From JACKCP01 sp051744925 (GTDB taxonomy: Bacteria; Desulfobacterota; Desulfobacteria; Desulfobacterales; JACKCP01), in contig JBNJDM010000001.1 in assembly GCA_051744925.1 (NCBI GenBank), forward strand, positions 1 to 64,000: 64,000 bases of DNA. Reading direction: 5' to 3'. Below, piece after piece: positions 8,498-17,805 of this stretch (position 1 is its first letter; every line of letters starts with the position of its first letter). The position numbers were made by a program, and so were the translations under genes. The notes beneath the pieces are model-generated. The model had not been told where the DNA came from and made no database searches. It worked only from the letters and a program-made list of their open reading frames with translations.

Positions 8498-10153
8498 TTA
8501 ATTTTTTAACAACTCATCCAGAGCCTGTTTAAGATCTTCATCTTTGAAAGGCTTATTTATAACTTTGTTTATTCCTGATTCTTTTATTGTATTCGAATCA
8601 AATCTTTGCTTGCTTGACTGACCTATAAAATCACTTTGTGTTGTTATCATAATTATTGGAAGTTTGGATGAATCGTAAAGCTTTCTTGCTTTTTGAGTTA
8701 CTTCAATTCCATTGATATCAGGCATGTTAAGATCTGTAATAAGAAGGTCAGGTTTTTCACTTTCAAGAGCTTCAAGAGCTTTTGCAGGAAATTCAAAAAC
8801 AACAGGAAGGTATCCCATCTGATGAAGTTTCTGCTTGTAAATTCTCAGCATCATTTTTGAATCGTCTACAGCATATATTGTAAAAAGTTTTTTGTCAGTT
8901 TTCAGTTCTGCTGAAGCCATAATTTTTTCTACAATTTCATCTTCTCCCATTGAAGCCAGAAGATTTGTATAATGCTCCCTTGTGTCGGGATGTGCATTTT
9001 TTGCAAGATGCATTACAGCAAGATTGGAAAAACTTTTTTCCTTAATAAGCTGCTCAAATGTTCTGTCTGCTCCTGAATCGATTATTGTTCCGACAATATC
9101 TTTTGAGGATTTATCCATACCTGAAATCATATTTTTTATTCCTGCTGCAAGAATGGGGGAAAGGTTTTTATCAACAGCTCTTGCAGCTGCCATTCTAACC
9201 TGCTTTTCAGGATCTTCAAGGCCTGCAGCAAGGCTTATTGCCGCTTTTTCTGACGGAAGTTTTTCCAAAGCTTCATATGCTGCAAATCTGATGTTGGCAT
9301 TGTCAGGATTTTGGGAAATAAGTTTTGAAACAGCTTTTATTGCACTTTTATCTCCTATGCTTCCAAGAACATTAAGAGTCATAATAATGGAATCATCATC
9401 TTCACATTTGAGGTTCTCAATTACGCCAGGAACAGCCTTTTCGCCTATCTCCACAAGCTTGTCTATAGCTCTGTTTCTTATTGCTGTTGAATGGGAGTTC
9501 AAAAACTGCATAAGTTTATTTAGAGCATATTGATCCTGAACTTCAGACAGCTTGTCTACAATCAGAAGGTCAGCTTCTGTTTCTCCTGTAACCGCCTCTC
9601 CCAAAAGATTGATTGCAGCAGGTCCACCTACGTAAGAAAGAGCATTTACAGCCTCTTTCTTGAGTCCTGTGTGACCAAAATATAAAAAATCGGCAATTTT
9701 TCGTATTGTTGAAGTAGACCCTATATTTGCAAGAGCTCTTATAGCAGCTGTTAAGATTCCTACATTTGTTTCATTAACAAGTATGTCATTTAAAGCTGGC
9801 ACAGCTTCAGAAATCTGAAGTTCTCCTGCTACTTTAATAAGAATCGATTTATTTTTAACTTCGGGATCTTTTATATAATCATTTATAAGTTCGTTGTGAT
9901 TAAAAAACTTATCAATGAGAAGAGCGTGGATTCTCTTTTGTACAACAGCTTCATTTATTTCAAATTTAAGAAGATGTACCAATGATGGATAAGCTATATT
10001 ATCTTCGGCTTTATTTATTTCATACAAAACCTTGACCTTGCTTTTTTCTTCAAGTTCGGGGAAAAACTGAATAAGGGCCTTGGTTTTTACAATATCATTT
10101 TCTTTAATGCAGAATTTCAGCTCATTAATGAACTCTTCTGTTTTTACAGTCAT
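8498..10153 (-). CDS. HEAT-repeat protein with C-terminal response-regulator receiver domain
   Basis: 551 residues in two parts. Residues 1-410 or so are repeated helical pairs of HEAT type (for example AVPALNDILVNETNVGILTA, AAINLLGEAV, AIKAVSKLISQNPDNANIRF), a protein-protein interaction scaffold. Residues 425-551 are a CheY-like receiver: acidic pair D430-D431, phospho-acceptor D474 in LLITDLNMPDING, T504 and K534 (NKPF). There is no output domain. As the last gene of the che cluster, 18 bp after cheR, it is a plausible phosphorylation target of the adjacent CheA, perhaps acting through HEAT-mediated binding. The function is inferred. Confidence 0.88.
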   Translation of the reverse strand: MTVKTEEFINELKFCIKENDIVKTKALIQFFPELEEKSKVKVLYEINKAEDNIAYPSLVHLLKFEINEAVVQKRIHALLIDKFFNHNELINDYIKDPEVKNKSILIKVAGELQISEAVPALNDILVNETNVGILTAAIRALANIGSTSTIRKIADFLYFGHTGLKKEAVNALSYVGGPAAINLLGEAVTGETEADLLIVDKLSEVQDQYALNKLMQFLNSHSTAIRNRAIDKLVEIGEKAVPGVIENLKCEDDDSIIMTLNVLGSIGDKSAIKAVSKLISQNPDNANIRFAAYEALEKLPSEKAAISLAAGLEDPEKQVRMAAARAVDKNLSPILAAGIKNMISGMDKSSKDIVGTIIDSGADRTFEQLIKEKSFSNLAVMHLAKNAHPDTREHYTNLLASMGEDEIVEKIMASAELKTDKKLFTIYAVDDSKMMLRIYKQKLHQMGYLPVVFEFPAKALEALESEKPDLLITDLNMPDINGIEVTQKARKLYDSSKLPIIMITTQSDFIGQSSKQRFDSNTIKESGINKVINKPFKDEDLKQALDELLKN

Positions 10154-10171
10154 ATTTTCCTCGTTTTGTTA

Positions 10172-11017
10172 TTAATTTTGACCTTTGAACTGGTAAAAAG
10201 TCGAGTTTAAATATCTCTGGGGTTGAAAAAGCTGGGTATCATTGCTTAAAGATTCTGTGGAGCCGATTATAAGGCTACCTTCTTTGTCCAGTGAATTTGC
10301 AATTGTCTGGTAAAGTTTCTTTCTGTCAGGCGGGTTGAAGTATATAGCTACATTTCTGCAGAAAACAATGTCGAACTTGCCCGGCGAATTAAAAGGCTTT
10401 AAAAGGTTTACTTTTTTAAATGAAACCATTGACCTTATTTCGTCCTTTATTCTCCAGTCTTCACCCTGTTTTACAAAAAATTTTCTGAGACGCTCAGGAG
10501 TAAGACCTCTTGCAACTTCAAATTTATTGTACAGCCCGTAACTTGCTTTTGCAATTGCTGCATCAGAGATATCTGTTCCTGTAAGTTTTATATTGAATTG
10601 TTTATTATTAAGGCCGAGTTCATTCAAAATCATAGCAACACTGTATATTTCCTGACCAGTAGAACTTGCTGCACTCCAGATTCTTATATTTACAGGATAT
10701 CCTGGTCTTTGGGAAGATCTTAAATCTATCAGATCAGGAATAATTTTAAATTTGAGAAGTTCAAAAGGGTTTTTATCTCTGAAAAAGTAGGTTTCATTTG
10801 TAGAGATTGCATCTATTATCTCTTTTTCTATTTTTTTTTGAGGATCTTTTACAGCAGCATTGTAGAGATCTTTAAATGAAGAACATTTGTATTGCTTTAA
10901 AAGAGGCCTCAGCCTTGTTTCTATAAGATATTCTTTCCCTGCTTCAAGAGCAATACCTGAAATGGAGAGTATATATTTTGAAAGAAGGGTAAATTCATCA
11001 GTAGTTATTTTAATCAT
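10172..11017 (-). CDS. cheR: Chemotaxis protein methyltransferase CheR
   Basis: 281 residues, standard length. CheR methylates glutamates of chemoreceptors using S-adenosylmethionine. Residues 1-60 are the helical CheR-N domain; TNETYFFRDKNPFELL (73-88) links to the SAM-binding fold. IRIWSAASSTGQEIYSVAM (111-129) is motif I, with a Ser where most have Cys. GTDISDAAIAKA (147-158) binds the SAM ribose, and FDIVFCRNVAIYFNPPDRKK (215-234) is motif IV. It lies 6 bp after cheB and is paired with it as the adaptation module. Confidence 0.96.
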   Translation of the reverse strand: MIKITTDEFTLLSKYILSISGIALEAGKEYLIETRLRPLLKQYKCSSFKDLYNAAVKDPQKKIEKEIIDAISTNETYFFRDKNPFELLKFKIIPDLIDLRSSQRPGYPVNIRIWSAASSTGQEIYSVAMILNELGLNNKQFNIKLTGTDISDAAIAKASYGLYNKFEVARGLTPERLRKFFVKQGEDWRIKDEIRSMVSFKKVNLLKPFNSPGKFDIVFCRNVAIYFNPPDRKKLYQTIANSLDKEGSLIIGSTESLSNDTQLFQPQRYLNSTFYQFKGQN

Positions 11018-11023
11018 AATTTA

Positions 11024-12142
11024 TCACCGCTGCCTTGCAGGATTTTTAACTGTTTTAACAATTTCATCTGCAATTTTTTCAAGGGGGCATATAATGTCGG
11101 CTATATTACTGTCTACAGCTGCCTTTGGCATACCGTAAACAGTACAGGTCTCTTCACTCTGTGCTATTATTGTTGAATTTTTTTTATGCATTTCAACAAG
11201 GCCCTTATAACCGTCTGAGCCCATACCTGTCATTATAACTCCTGTTGCCCTTCCTACATAATAATCTGATACTGACCTGAAAAGATAGTCTGCTGAGGGT
11301 CTGCAGCTGTTCTCCGGAGGATCATCTGTTATTTTGATCAGTCGTCTCTGCCCGTCATTGGAGGCTGAAATCTTCATCTGTTTTCCTCCCGGTGCTATGT
11401 AAATCTTGTTTGGAAGGATTGTTTCTCCGTTGATGGCTTCGGATACTTCAAGCTTTGATTTGGAGTTAAGGCTTTTTGCAAGAGATGCGGTAAATACAGG
11501 CGGCATATGCTGAACTACAAGAACAGGTACGCCCAGATCTGCCGGGAGCAGAGGAATCATTTTAGAAAGAGCATTGGGCCCTCCGGTTGATATGCCTATT
11601 GCAATTATTTCAGATTTTGATTTTAAAGAAAAAGATTTTGAAACCTGTACAGGTTTTTTATCAGGTGTTTTTACTCCGGTTTTGTTCTCAGGAACCCGGG
11701 CCTGTTTTGATTTAAAAAGTCTTTTTTGTTTTTTTCTGTGCAGAAAAGTTTCAATTATCGGAACAAGATCTGCCTTGACCTTTTCTGTGTTTTCTTTCAT
11801 AGAACCGCCTTCCTGTGGCTTTTCTATGAAATCGAAGGCTCCAAGTTCAAGAGCTCTTATGGTAATCTGGCTCCCTTTTCCGGTAAGAGTGCTCACCATA
11901 AGAACCTGAATATCAATATTGTTTTTGTTTATTTCTTCTAAAACTTCAAGCCCGTTCATAACAGGCATTTCTACATCAAGAGTAATAAGATCCGGTTCAA
12001 GAGATTTGATCTTGCTTAAGGCTACTTTGCCTGAATTGGCCGAGCCGACAACTTCAACCCCTGGTATTTCTTTAAATATATCACTTAAAATTTTTCTGTA
12101 AAAAATTGTATCGTCAACAACAAGAACCTTTATTTTATCCAC
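11024..12142 (-). CDS. cheB: Chemotaxis response regulator protein-glutamate methylesterase CheB
   Basis: 372 residues. An N-terminal receiver (D10, D11, phospho-acceptor D56 in ITLDVEMPVMNGLEV) is joined by a basic linker (about 135-178) to a methylesterase/deamidase domain. The catalytic triad is visible as Ser185 in GISTGGPN, His212 in VVQHMPP and Asp310 in MTGMGSDG. Phosphorylation by CheA activates removal of receptor methyl groups, opposing CheR. It lies 13 bp after cheW. The linker is longer and more Lys-rich than in E. coli. Confidence 0.97.
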   Translation of the reverse strand: MDKIKVLVVDDTIFYRKILSDIFKEIPGVEVVGSANSGKVALSKIKSLEPDLITLDVEMPVMNGLEVLEEINKNNIDIQVLMVSTLTGKGSQITIRALELGAFDFIEKPQEGGSMKENTEKVKADLVPIIETFLHRKKQKRLFKSKQARVPENKTGVKTPDKKPVQVSKSFSLKSKSEIIAIGISTGGPNALSKMIPLLPADLGVPVLVVQHMPPVFTASLAKSLNSKSKLEVSEAINGETILPNKIYIAPGGKQMKISASNDGQRRLIKITDDPPENSCRPSADYLFRSVSDYYVGRATGVIMTGMGSDGYKGLVEMHKKNSTIIAQSEETCTVYGMPKAAVDSNIADIICPLEKIADEIVKTVKNPARQR

Positions 12143-12155
12143 TGTAATATCCTGT

Positions 12156-12599
12156 TTAATCTGTTGTAAGAACTTTATCTATATCCAGGATGCCGATAAG
12201 GGATTTTTCAGTTTTTACAATATTTTCAAAATACCCCCCCTGAATGCCCCCGAGGTTGGCGGGCGGTGAATCAAGTTCGCTTTTTTTTGCAACAATTACA
12301 TCGCTTATTTTATCAACCAGAAGCCCGATTTGTTCATCATAAAAATTAACAATTATGTTTCTGTTGTTCTTATGTTTTTTTACAGGAGAAAGTCCAAGTT
12401 TTTTACCAAGATCTAGTATTGTTACAATTCTTCCCCTGAGGTTCAAAACCCCTTTCACAAAATCTTCTGACTGGGGAATAGTTGTAAAATCGAACTGTTT
12501 ATTTATTTCCTGAATATTTAAAATATCTATTCCGCACAGAGCTTCTCCTACATAAAAAGTTGCAAGCTCAAGATATTCACTTTCTTTATGTTTACTCAT
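12156..12599 (-). CDS. cheW: Chemotaxis coupling protein CheW
   Basis: 147 residues, a single CheW domain. It couples chemoreceptors to CheA. The family pattern is clear: YLELATFYVGEALCGIDILN, then VKGVLNLRGRIVTILDLGKKLGL (the RGxIxPVxDL-type motif, here VTILDL), then VDKISDVIVAKKSEL near residue 95 and IVKTEKSLIGILDIDKVL at the end. It sits 13 bp after cheA on the same strand, so the two should be co-expressed. Confidence 0.95.
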   Translation of the reverse strand: MSKHKESEYLELATFYVGEALCGIDILNIQEINKQFDFTTIPQSEDFVKGVLNLRGRIVTILDLGKKLGLSPVKKHKNNRNIIVNFYDEQIGLLVDKISDVIVAKKSELDSPPANLGGIQGGYFENIVKTEKSLIGILDIDKVLTTD

Positions 12600-12612
12600 A
12601 TTTTATACCTCA

Positions 12613-15600
12613 TTATTGATTAAGATAGTTTTTTATAGTTATGAGAAGCTGTTCTCTGTCAAGCTTTATCTGATAATCATCTATTCCAGCAGATTTACCT
12701 TTTTCTATATCTCCCTCGCCTGCCAGAGAAGTAAGTGCAACAACAGGTTTATCTGAAAATCTGTTGTCATTTTTGATTTTTGTAGTAAGTTGAAAGCCGT
12801 CCATATTAGGCATTTCAAGATCTGTAAGTATGAGGTTGAAATCGTTTTCTTCGGAATTTATTATATTCCATGCAACTTCACCGTCTTCTGCTATTGTAAC
12901 ATCATATCCGTCTTCTTCGAGAAATCCTTTGACCTGGTTTCTGAAAAATGAAGAGTCTTCGGCAAAAAGTATTTTTATATTCCCTGATTCACCGGTCTCA
13001 GGGTCAATATTTACAATATGTTCTTTTTCCGTGTACCATTCAGGGTGAAGTGTTTTAAAAAATTCATAAACATCAACCATTAGAGTTGTCATATTATTAA
13101 TTATAAGAGAACCCATGATTCCGGGCTGTTTAAGAGTTTCTTCATCAACTGAAAGCACAACATCAACAGCGTCAACAGGAGGGCTGACCATGAGCCCGAC
13201 TTCTCTTCCTGTGAGCTGGAAAACTATAACCTCAATTTTTTCGTGTTCCGGAAGAGGCTGAACATTAGCTACTTCCCCAAGTTCATGCAGAGGCAAAGAT
13301 CCGCCTCTGTACTGCACAACTCTCTGTCCCCCGGCAACTTCAATTTCTGTTGCCTTTATTCTTTCTATTCTCTGAACAAGATTAAGAGGTACTGCAAGCT
13401 GTTCATTTTCTCCGTTTCTAAAGAGGAGGAGTGATGCATGGTCTTTTAATCTGTCAGAAGATGTGTCCATTTTCTCTTTTTCTTCAGCAATCTTTTTAGA
13501 AGAAGATGCAGTAGAAAGCTGGCTCATTTCTGCAATTGATGCAACGTCAAGAATAAGAGCTACTTTGCCGTCACCCATAATTGTTGCACCTGCATATCCT
13601 TTACAGTTTTTAACGTGTTTTCCAAGGGGTTTTACAACAATTTCTTCAGAGTCCATAAGTTCGTCGACTATGAGTCCGTACCTGAATGTTCCTGCTGATA
13701 CTACAGCAATATTGATTGCGCTGGCTGCATGATAACGCCTGTCAGATTCATTTCTTTCGCTTATTTCTTCTTCACTCAAGTCATCGTTCTGATTGGGGTT
13801 GAACAGATCCTTTGATCTTCTGTCTGCTACATTAGACCTTCTGTCTTGTTTTATTTCTCCTGTTTCAGGATCTTTATATGTTTGTTCAATACCAAGAACA
13901 TCAGAAAGCTTTATCAGGGGAAGAAGCATTCCTCTAAGTCTTACAACAGCAGCGTCTCCGACTTTTTCAATTTTTTCTTTTATGTCTCCTGCAGGTATTC
14001 TGAGAAGTTCATCAAGGTTGACCTGAGGTATTGCGTATTTTTCATGACCGGCTGAGATTATCTGACTTGGTATGATTGCAAGAGTAAGAGGGAGCTTGAT
14101 TTTAAGAGAAGTTCCTCTTCCTACTTTGGAATCGATATCTATTATACCGCCGAGTTTTTCAAGGTTGCTTTTTACAACATCCATGCCAACGCCTCTTCCT
14201 GAAACGTCAGTGACTTCCTCGGCTGTTGAAAACCCGGGTGCAAATATAAGGTTAGCTTTGTCTTTATCAGATAAAAGATTGGCATCCTGCTCTGTAATAA
14301 CCCCTTTTTTTATTGCAGCTGCTGATATTTTATCCGGGTCTATCCCTCCGCCGTCATCTTCAATTTCTATGTTGACCTGGCCTGCTTCATGATAGGCTTT
14401 AAGATTTATAGTACCCTGTCTTGGCTTGCCGGCCCTTTCTCTTGTATCAGGAGATTCGATTCCATGATCTACAGAGTTTCTTACAAGATGTGTAAGCGGA
14501 TCATTAATTGATTCAATTATTGTTTTGTCAAGTTCAACATGTTTACCTTCGAGTTCCAGAACTATTTCTTTTCCAAGGGTTTGGGAAAGATCTCGTACAA
14601 CTCTTGAAAACTTGTTAAATACATTGGAAATAGGCTGCATTCTTGTCTGCATAATAGCTTCCTGCAGCTCGGATGTAATCATATCTATTCTCTGACTTGC
14701 AGATTCAATATTGTGGTGGTTGGAAGATGTAAGACCCTGAATAAGCTGGTTTCTGCTTAATACAAGCTCTCCTGCAAGATTCATAAGGCTGTCAAGAAGG
14801 TTAACATTTACCCTTAACGAGCTAATTGTTTTTTTGGATGCATCATCTTGAGTATCTTGCTGATCAATGCCTGGGTCGCTGTTTGACTTTTCAGTTGAAC
14901 TTTGCTGGTTTTGAGAAGCACTTTTGGAGGGTGTCTCAGAAACATCCGCAGGTTTTTTAGCAGAGGCCTGGGGCTGGGAGGATTTTTTAGCTGGTTGTTC
15001 AGCAGCAGGCTGTTCAGGTTTTTTCTCAGGCATTGCTGGCTCAGAAGCCTTTAAATTTTCAGTATCTGTATTTTTTTCTTCATGAGAATTCATCTGTTTT
15101 TCATCATCAGCCTGTGTCTCTTCTTCTGGTTCCGGGAGTTTTTCATCACTTATGTTAAAAACATATTCTGCATCAAGATCAACAAGTATTGGAGCCATAT
15201 CAGGCTCAATAATTGAGGCAAATAAAATAACAAAAGGTATTCTGTTTGGTATATCGTCTTCAAGTGTGCCTACATAGGAAATATCAACTTTGCAATCGAG
15301 AATTATTCCGCTTTTTAGAAGTGAATTTATAACTTCAAGCGGATTTTTATCTTTCTTTTGGATATCATGAATCAGATCATATTCCAGAATATAAATAAAT
15401 TTACCCTGTTTTTTTGCATGCTCAATGTCATATCTGTTCGATTTCAGAGCCGTAGCACTCATAGGATGCTTGATTTCGCATACGTCTTCGATTGCTTGTT
15501 TTTCAGCATCAGGAAGAGTGTCGTTTGTTATATTCTTAAGGTCTGTGACGTATTCGTCAATATTTTGGTCATTGCTTGTTTCAATATTTGAGATAAGCTC

Positions 15601-15903
15601 CTGGAGTCTGTCGAAACTTTTTAAAAGAACGCTTATGGTTTCAGATGAAGGCATAAGCTCTTTATCTCTTATAAGACCGAGGATATTTTCCAGGTTGTGG
15701 GAAAGCTCTTTTATAACATCAAGTCCCATAAAGCCTGCTCCGCCCTTTACAGAGTGAGCTGCTCTGAAAACATTGTTGACAAGTTCTTCGTCAATTTCTT
15801 CTCCCTGTTCCTCCAGGGCCAGCAAATCTGTTTCGATATCAGCCAGGTGTTCCAGCGATTCTTCAACATACATTTGCAAGGTTTCGTCGTCTTCAAAAAA
15901 CAT
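12613..15903 (-). CDS. cheA: Hybrid chemotaxis histidine kinase CheA with two CheW-like domains and a receiver
   Basis: 1096 residues, far longer than E. coli CheA (654). Domains: Hpt 1-110 with phospho-His50 (RAAHSVKGGAGFMG); a P2-like region about 155-245; a low-complexity linker rich in Pro, Lys, Gln and Ser, 255-358; P3 dimerisation 360-430; HATPase 430-605 (N box HLVRNSVDHGIES, G1 DDGGGIDPDKI, G2 GRGVGMDVV); CheW-like 1, 607-795, with a charged insertion near 675-725; CheW-like 2, 820-950; receiver 976-1096 with D1028 in LTDLEMPNMDGF. The start ATG has an AGGAGG ribosome binding site 7 bp upstream. The built-in receiver may be an intramolecular phosphate sink or output. No receptor or cheY gene lies nearby. 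Confidence 0.96.
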   Translation of the reverse strand: MFFEDDETLQMYVEESLEHLADIETDLLALEEQGEEIDEELVNNVFRAAHSVKGGAGFMGLDVIKELSHNLENILGLIRDKELMPSSETISVLLKSFDRLQELISNIETSNDQNIDEYVTDLKNITNDTLPDAEKQAIEDVCEIKHPMSATALKSNRYDIEHAKKQGKFIYILEYDLIHDIQKKDKNPLEVINSLLKSGIILDCKVDISYVGTLEDDIPNRIPFVILFASIIEPDMAPILVDLDAEYVFNISDEKLPEPEEETQADDEKQMNSHEEKNTDTENLKASEPAMPEKKPEQPAAEQPAKKSSQPQASAKKPADVSETPSKSASQNQQSSTEKSNSDPGIDQQDTQDDASKKTISSLRVNVNLLDSLMNLAGELVLSRNQLIQGLTSSNHHNIESASQRIDMITSELQEAIMQTRMQPISNVFNKFSRVVRDLSQTLGKEIVLELEGKHVELDKTIIESINDPLTHLVRNSVDHGIESPDTRERAGKPRQGTINLKAYHEAGQVNIEIEDDGGGIDPDKISAAAIKKGVITEQDANLLSDKDKANLIFAPGFSTAEEVTDVSGRGVGMDVVKSNLEKLGGIIDIDSKVGRGTSLKIKLPLTLAIIPSQIISAGHEKYAIPQVNLDELLRIPAGDIKEKIEKVGDAAVVRLRGMLLPLIKLSDVLGIEQTYKDPETGEIKQDRRSNVADRRSKDLFNPNQNDDLSEEEISERNESDRRYHAASAINIAVVSAGTFRYGLIVDELMDSEEIVVKPLGKHVKNCKGYAGATIMGDGKVALILDVASIAEMSQLSTASSSKKIAEEKEKMDTSSDRLKDHASLLLFRNGENEQLAVPLNLVQRIERIKATEIEVAGGQRVVQYRGGSLPLHELGEVANVQPLPEHEKIEVIVFQLTGREVGLMVSPPVDAVDVVLSVDEETLKQPGIMGSLIINNMTTLMVDVYEFFKTLHPEWYTEKEHIVNIDPETGESGNIKILFAEDSSFFRNQVKGFLEEDGYDVTIAEDGEVAWNIINSEENDFNLILTDLEMPNMDGFQLTTKIKNDNRFSDKPVVALTSLAGEGDIEKGKSAGIDDYQIKLDREQLLITIKNYLNQ

Positions 15904-16226
15904 TGGAGATCCTCCTAGTTAAATTTGTATTTTTTAAAACAGGGAAAAAGAAAAGTATATAGTTCAAATATCAGAGTCTTTTTGTAAAAAAAAATAAGGT
16001 TAAAAGCAGACCGGAATGTCATTTTTATATCCAATAATATTTTATTATATAATAATTTTCATTAATTTTATATGTTTTATCAGATCTTTTCAAGAACTAA
16101 ACCCCAATCTTATAAGCTTTATATTAAAACCTTCGAATTACTTAGTTTGTTTTTAGTTAAGTTCTGCTTATACATGGGGGTTTAGTGGTTTTTATCAGGT
16201 GTTTACCTTTTATATAAAAGAACTTT
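15904..16226. other. 323-bp AT-rich gap between cheA and trhP, with a long-loop inverted repeat
   Basis: It should contain the minus-strand promoter of the che cluster and the end of the trhP transcript; I see no clean promoter. An imperfect inverted repeat pairs CTAAACCCC..TATAAGC (16097-16117) with GCTTATA..GGGGGTTTAG (16166-16185), separated by about 48 nt. A short palindrome CTTTTATATAAAAG lies near 16208-16221. No open reading frame of note. Confidence 0.6.
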
Positions 16227-17444
16227 CTATTCTTTAAAAACCATATCACCGGCTGTAAATGAGTTTTTGCCTATATCGATTTTCAGTACAGTGTTTGGCC
16301 GGGCTGTTTCAACCCGGTTATTTTTTTCATCAAATATAGAGTTTATTCGGAAATGTTCAGCAGGTTTTCCCGGAGAAAGGATCCTTATAAAATCATCTGT
16401 TCTGAATCTGTTTTTTACGTTTACAATAATGCTGCCATCAATAATATCAGTAATGTTTCCAAGAAAGTTATGTACATTGTCAGGTTTTATGTTTTCGGTA
16501 TTGGCTGCAGTAGAATCAGGATCATTTAAATAAAAACCTGTGCAATATCTTCTGTTCGAGACTTTTGAAAGGAGTTCGGTCCATAAGGGGTCAGGGGAAA
16601 AATCCTGGTTTTCAAAGTAAGAATCTATTGCTTCTCTGTATACTTTTACAACTGCTCCAAGGTAAAAAAGACCTTTCATTCTGCCTTCAATTTTTAAAGA
16701 ATCGACGCCTGATTCAATAAGTTTGTCAATATGGGAAATCATGCAAAGATCTTTTGAATTAAATATGTAGGTTCCTTTTTCATCTTCAGAAACAGGGTAG
16801 TACTCATCCGGTCTCAGTTCTTCCTGCACAGAGTATTTCCATCTGCAGGGATGGGAGCACTCTCCGTGGTTTGCTGATCTTCCCGACATAAAACTGCTTA
16901 AAAGGCATCTGCCCGAATATGAAATGCACATTGCTCCGTGAACAAATACTTCTAGCTCAGAATCTGTATTTTTTCTTATTTCGGATATTTCTTCGACTGT
17001 AAGTTCTCTTGCAAGATTTACTCTGGTAACACCGAATTGTCTGAAGAAATTAATAGTTCCTGAGTTTGTTGTGTTAGCCTGTGTGCTTAAGTGAATATCA
17101 ATGTCCGGGGCATATTCAGCTGCAAGACTTAAAACTCCGGGATCTGCAATAATAAGAGCATCAGGTTTTACCTCGGTGTTTAAAAAAGAAAAGTAGGAGG
17201 CTATTTCGTTTAATTCATTTTCTCTTGGGAAAATATTTGCTGTTATATATGTTTTAACTTTTTGTTTTTTTGCAAAGTTAACAGCTTCTTTTAGTTCGTT
17301 GTTGGTAAAATTTGTGGCAAAATTTCTTAGAGAGAATTGTTTACCTGCCATATAAACGGCATCTGCGCCGAAGTGAACAGCTGTTTTTAATTTTTCAAAG
17401 CTGCCTGCAGGAGCAAGGAGTTCAGGTTTTTTTTGTTTCTTCAA
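16227..17444 (-). CDS. trhP: Peptidase U32 family protein, TrhP/YegQ-like tRNA uridine hydroxylase
   Basis: 405 residues. It begins ELLAPAGSFEKLKTAVHFGADAVY, the U32 N-terminal signature, and has HLSTQANTTNSGTINFFRQFG, FVHGAMCISYSGRCLLSSFM and SANHGECSHPCRWKY. The four cysteines C173, C180, C196 and C200 are the conserved set of TrhP/RlhA-type proteins and are thought to hold an iron-sulfur cluster. E. coli TrhP uses prephenate to hydroxylate U34 of tRNA; RlhA acts on 23S rRNA C2501. Overall similarity, length and NSKDL..LIESGVDSLKIEGRMK favour TrhP, but RlhA-like activity cannot be excluded. It lies downstream of tRNA-Arg. Confidence 0.82.
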   Translation of the reverse strand: MKKQKKPELLAPAGSFEKLKTAVHFGADAVYMAGKQFSLRNFATNFTNNELKEAVNFAKKQKVKTYITANIFPRENELNEIASYFSFLNTEVKPDALIIADPGVLSLAAEYAPDIDIHLSTQANTTNSGTINFFRQFGVTRVNLARELTVEEISEIRKNTDSELEVFVHGAMCISYSGRCLLSSFMSGRSANHGECSHPCRWKYSVQEELRPDEYYPVSEDEKGTYIFNSKDLCMISHIDKLIESGVDSLKIEGRMKGLFYLGAVVKVYREAIDSYFENQDFSPDPLWTELLSKVSNRRYCTGFYLNDPDSTAANTENIKPDNVHNFLGNITDIIDGSIIVNVKNRFRTDDFIRILSPGKPAEHFRINSIFDEKNNRVETARPNTVLKIDIGKNSFTAGDMVFKE

Positions 17445-17547
17445 TTAGTTAACTCTTTTAAAAATAAATTCTTTGGCTGATTTTTTGATTAAGCCATGAA
17501 GTGATAATGATATTCCAGGCATAAATTTGACTGTACATTGTAAAATC

Positions 17548-17622
17548 TGGTACCCCCGGCAGGGATCGAACCTGCGCTCAAGGATTAGGAATCCTATGCT
17601 CTATCCACTGAGCTACGGGGGC
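17548..17622 (-). tRNA. tRNA-Arg (anticodon CCT)
   Basis: 75 nt including an encoded CCA. Acceptor arm GCCCCCG pairs with CGGGGGT (first pair G-U); D-stem GCTC/GAGC; anticodon loop TTCCTAA gives CCT, reading AGG; T-arm GCAGG-TTCGATC-CCTGC. It is followed at 17642-17688 by the mltD terminator on the same strand, upstream in transcription order. Confidence 0.96.
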
Positions 17623-17641
17623 TTAAATCTTTAGGGTAGAT

Positions 17642-17688
17642 AATAAAAAAGTTTGGTTCAGTCAATGAAAATATTGAGTGAACCAAAC
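17642..17688 (-). terminator. Rho-independent terminator downstream of mltD
   Basis: GTTTGGTTCA (17651-17660) and TGAACCAAAC (17679-17688) form a perfect 10-bp stem extended by an inner CAAT/ATTG pairing. On the minus strand the stem is followed by a T-run (17650 downward), so it ends the mltD transcript before tRNA-Arg. Confidence 0.85.
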
Positions 17689-17805
17689 ATGCTTTTGTTT
17701 TTGCAGAAAATTTTTCTGTCAGAAGCATCTCGCAGAAAAAATATATTTGGCAGTATTTGTCCGGAGCAGCTAATATTTTAACTGTTGCTTTATGCTGAAT
17801 CTTTT

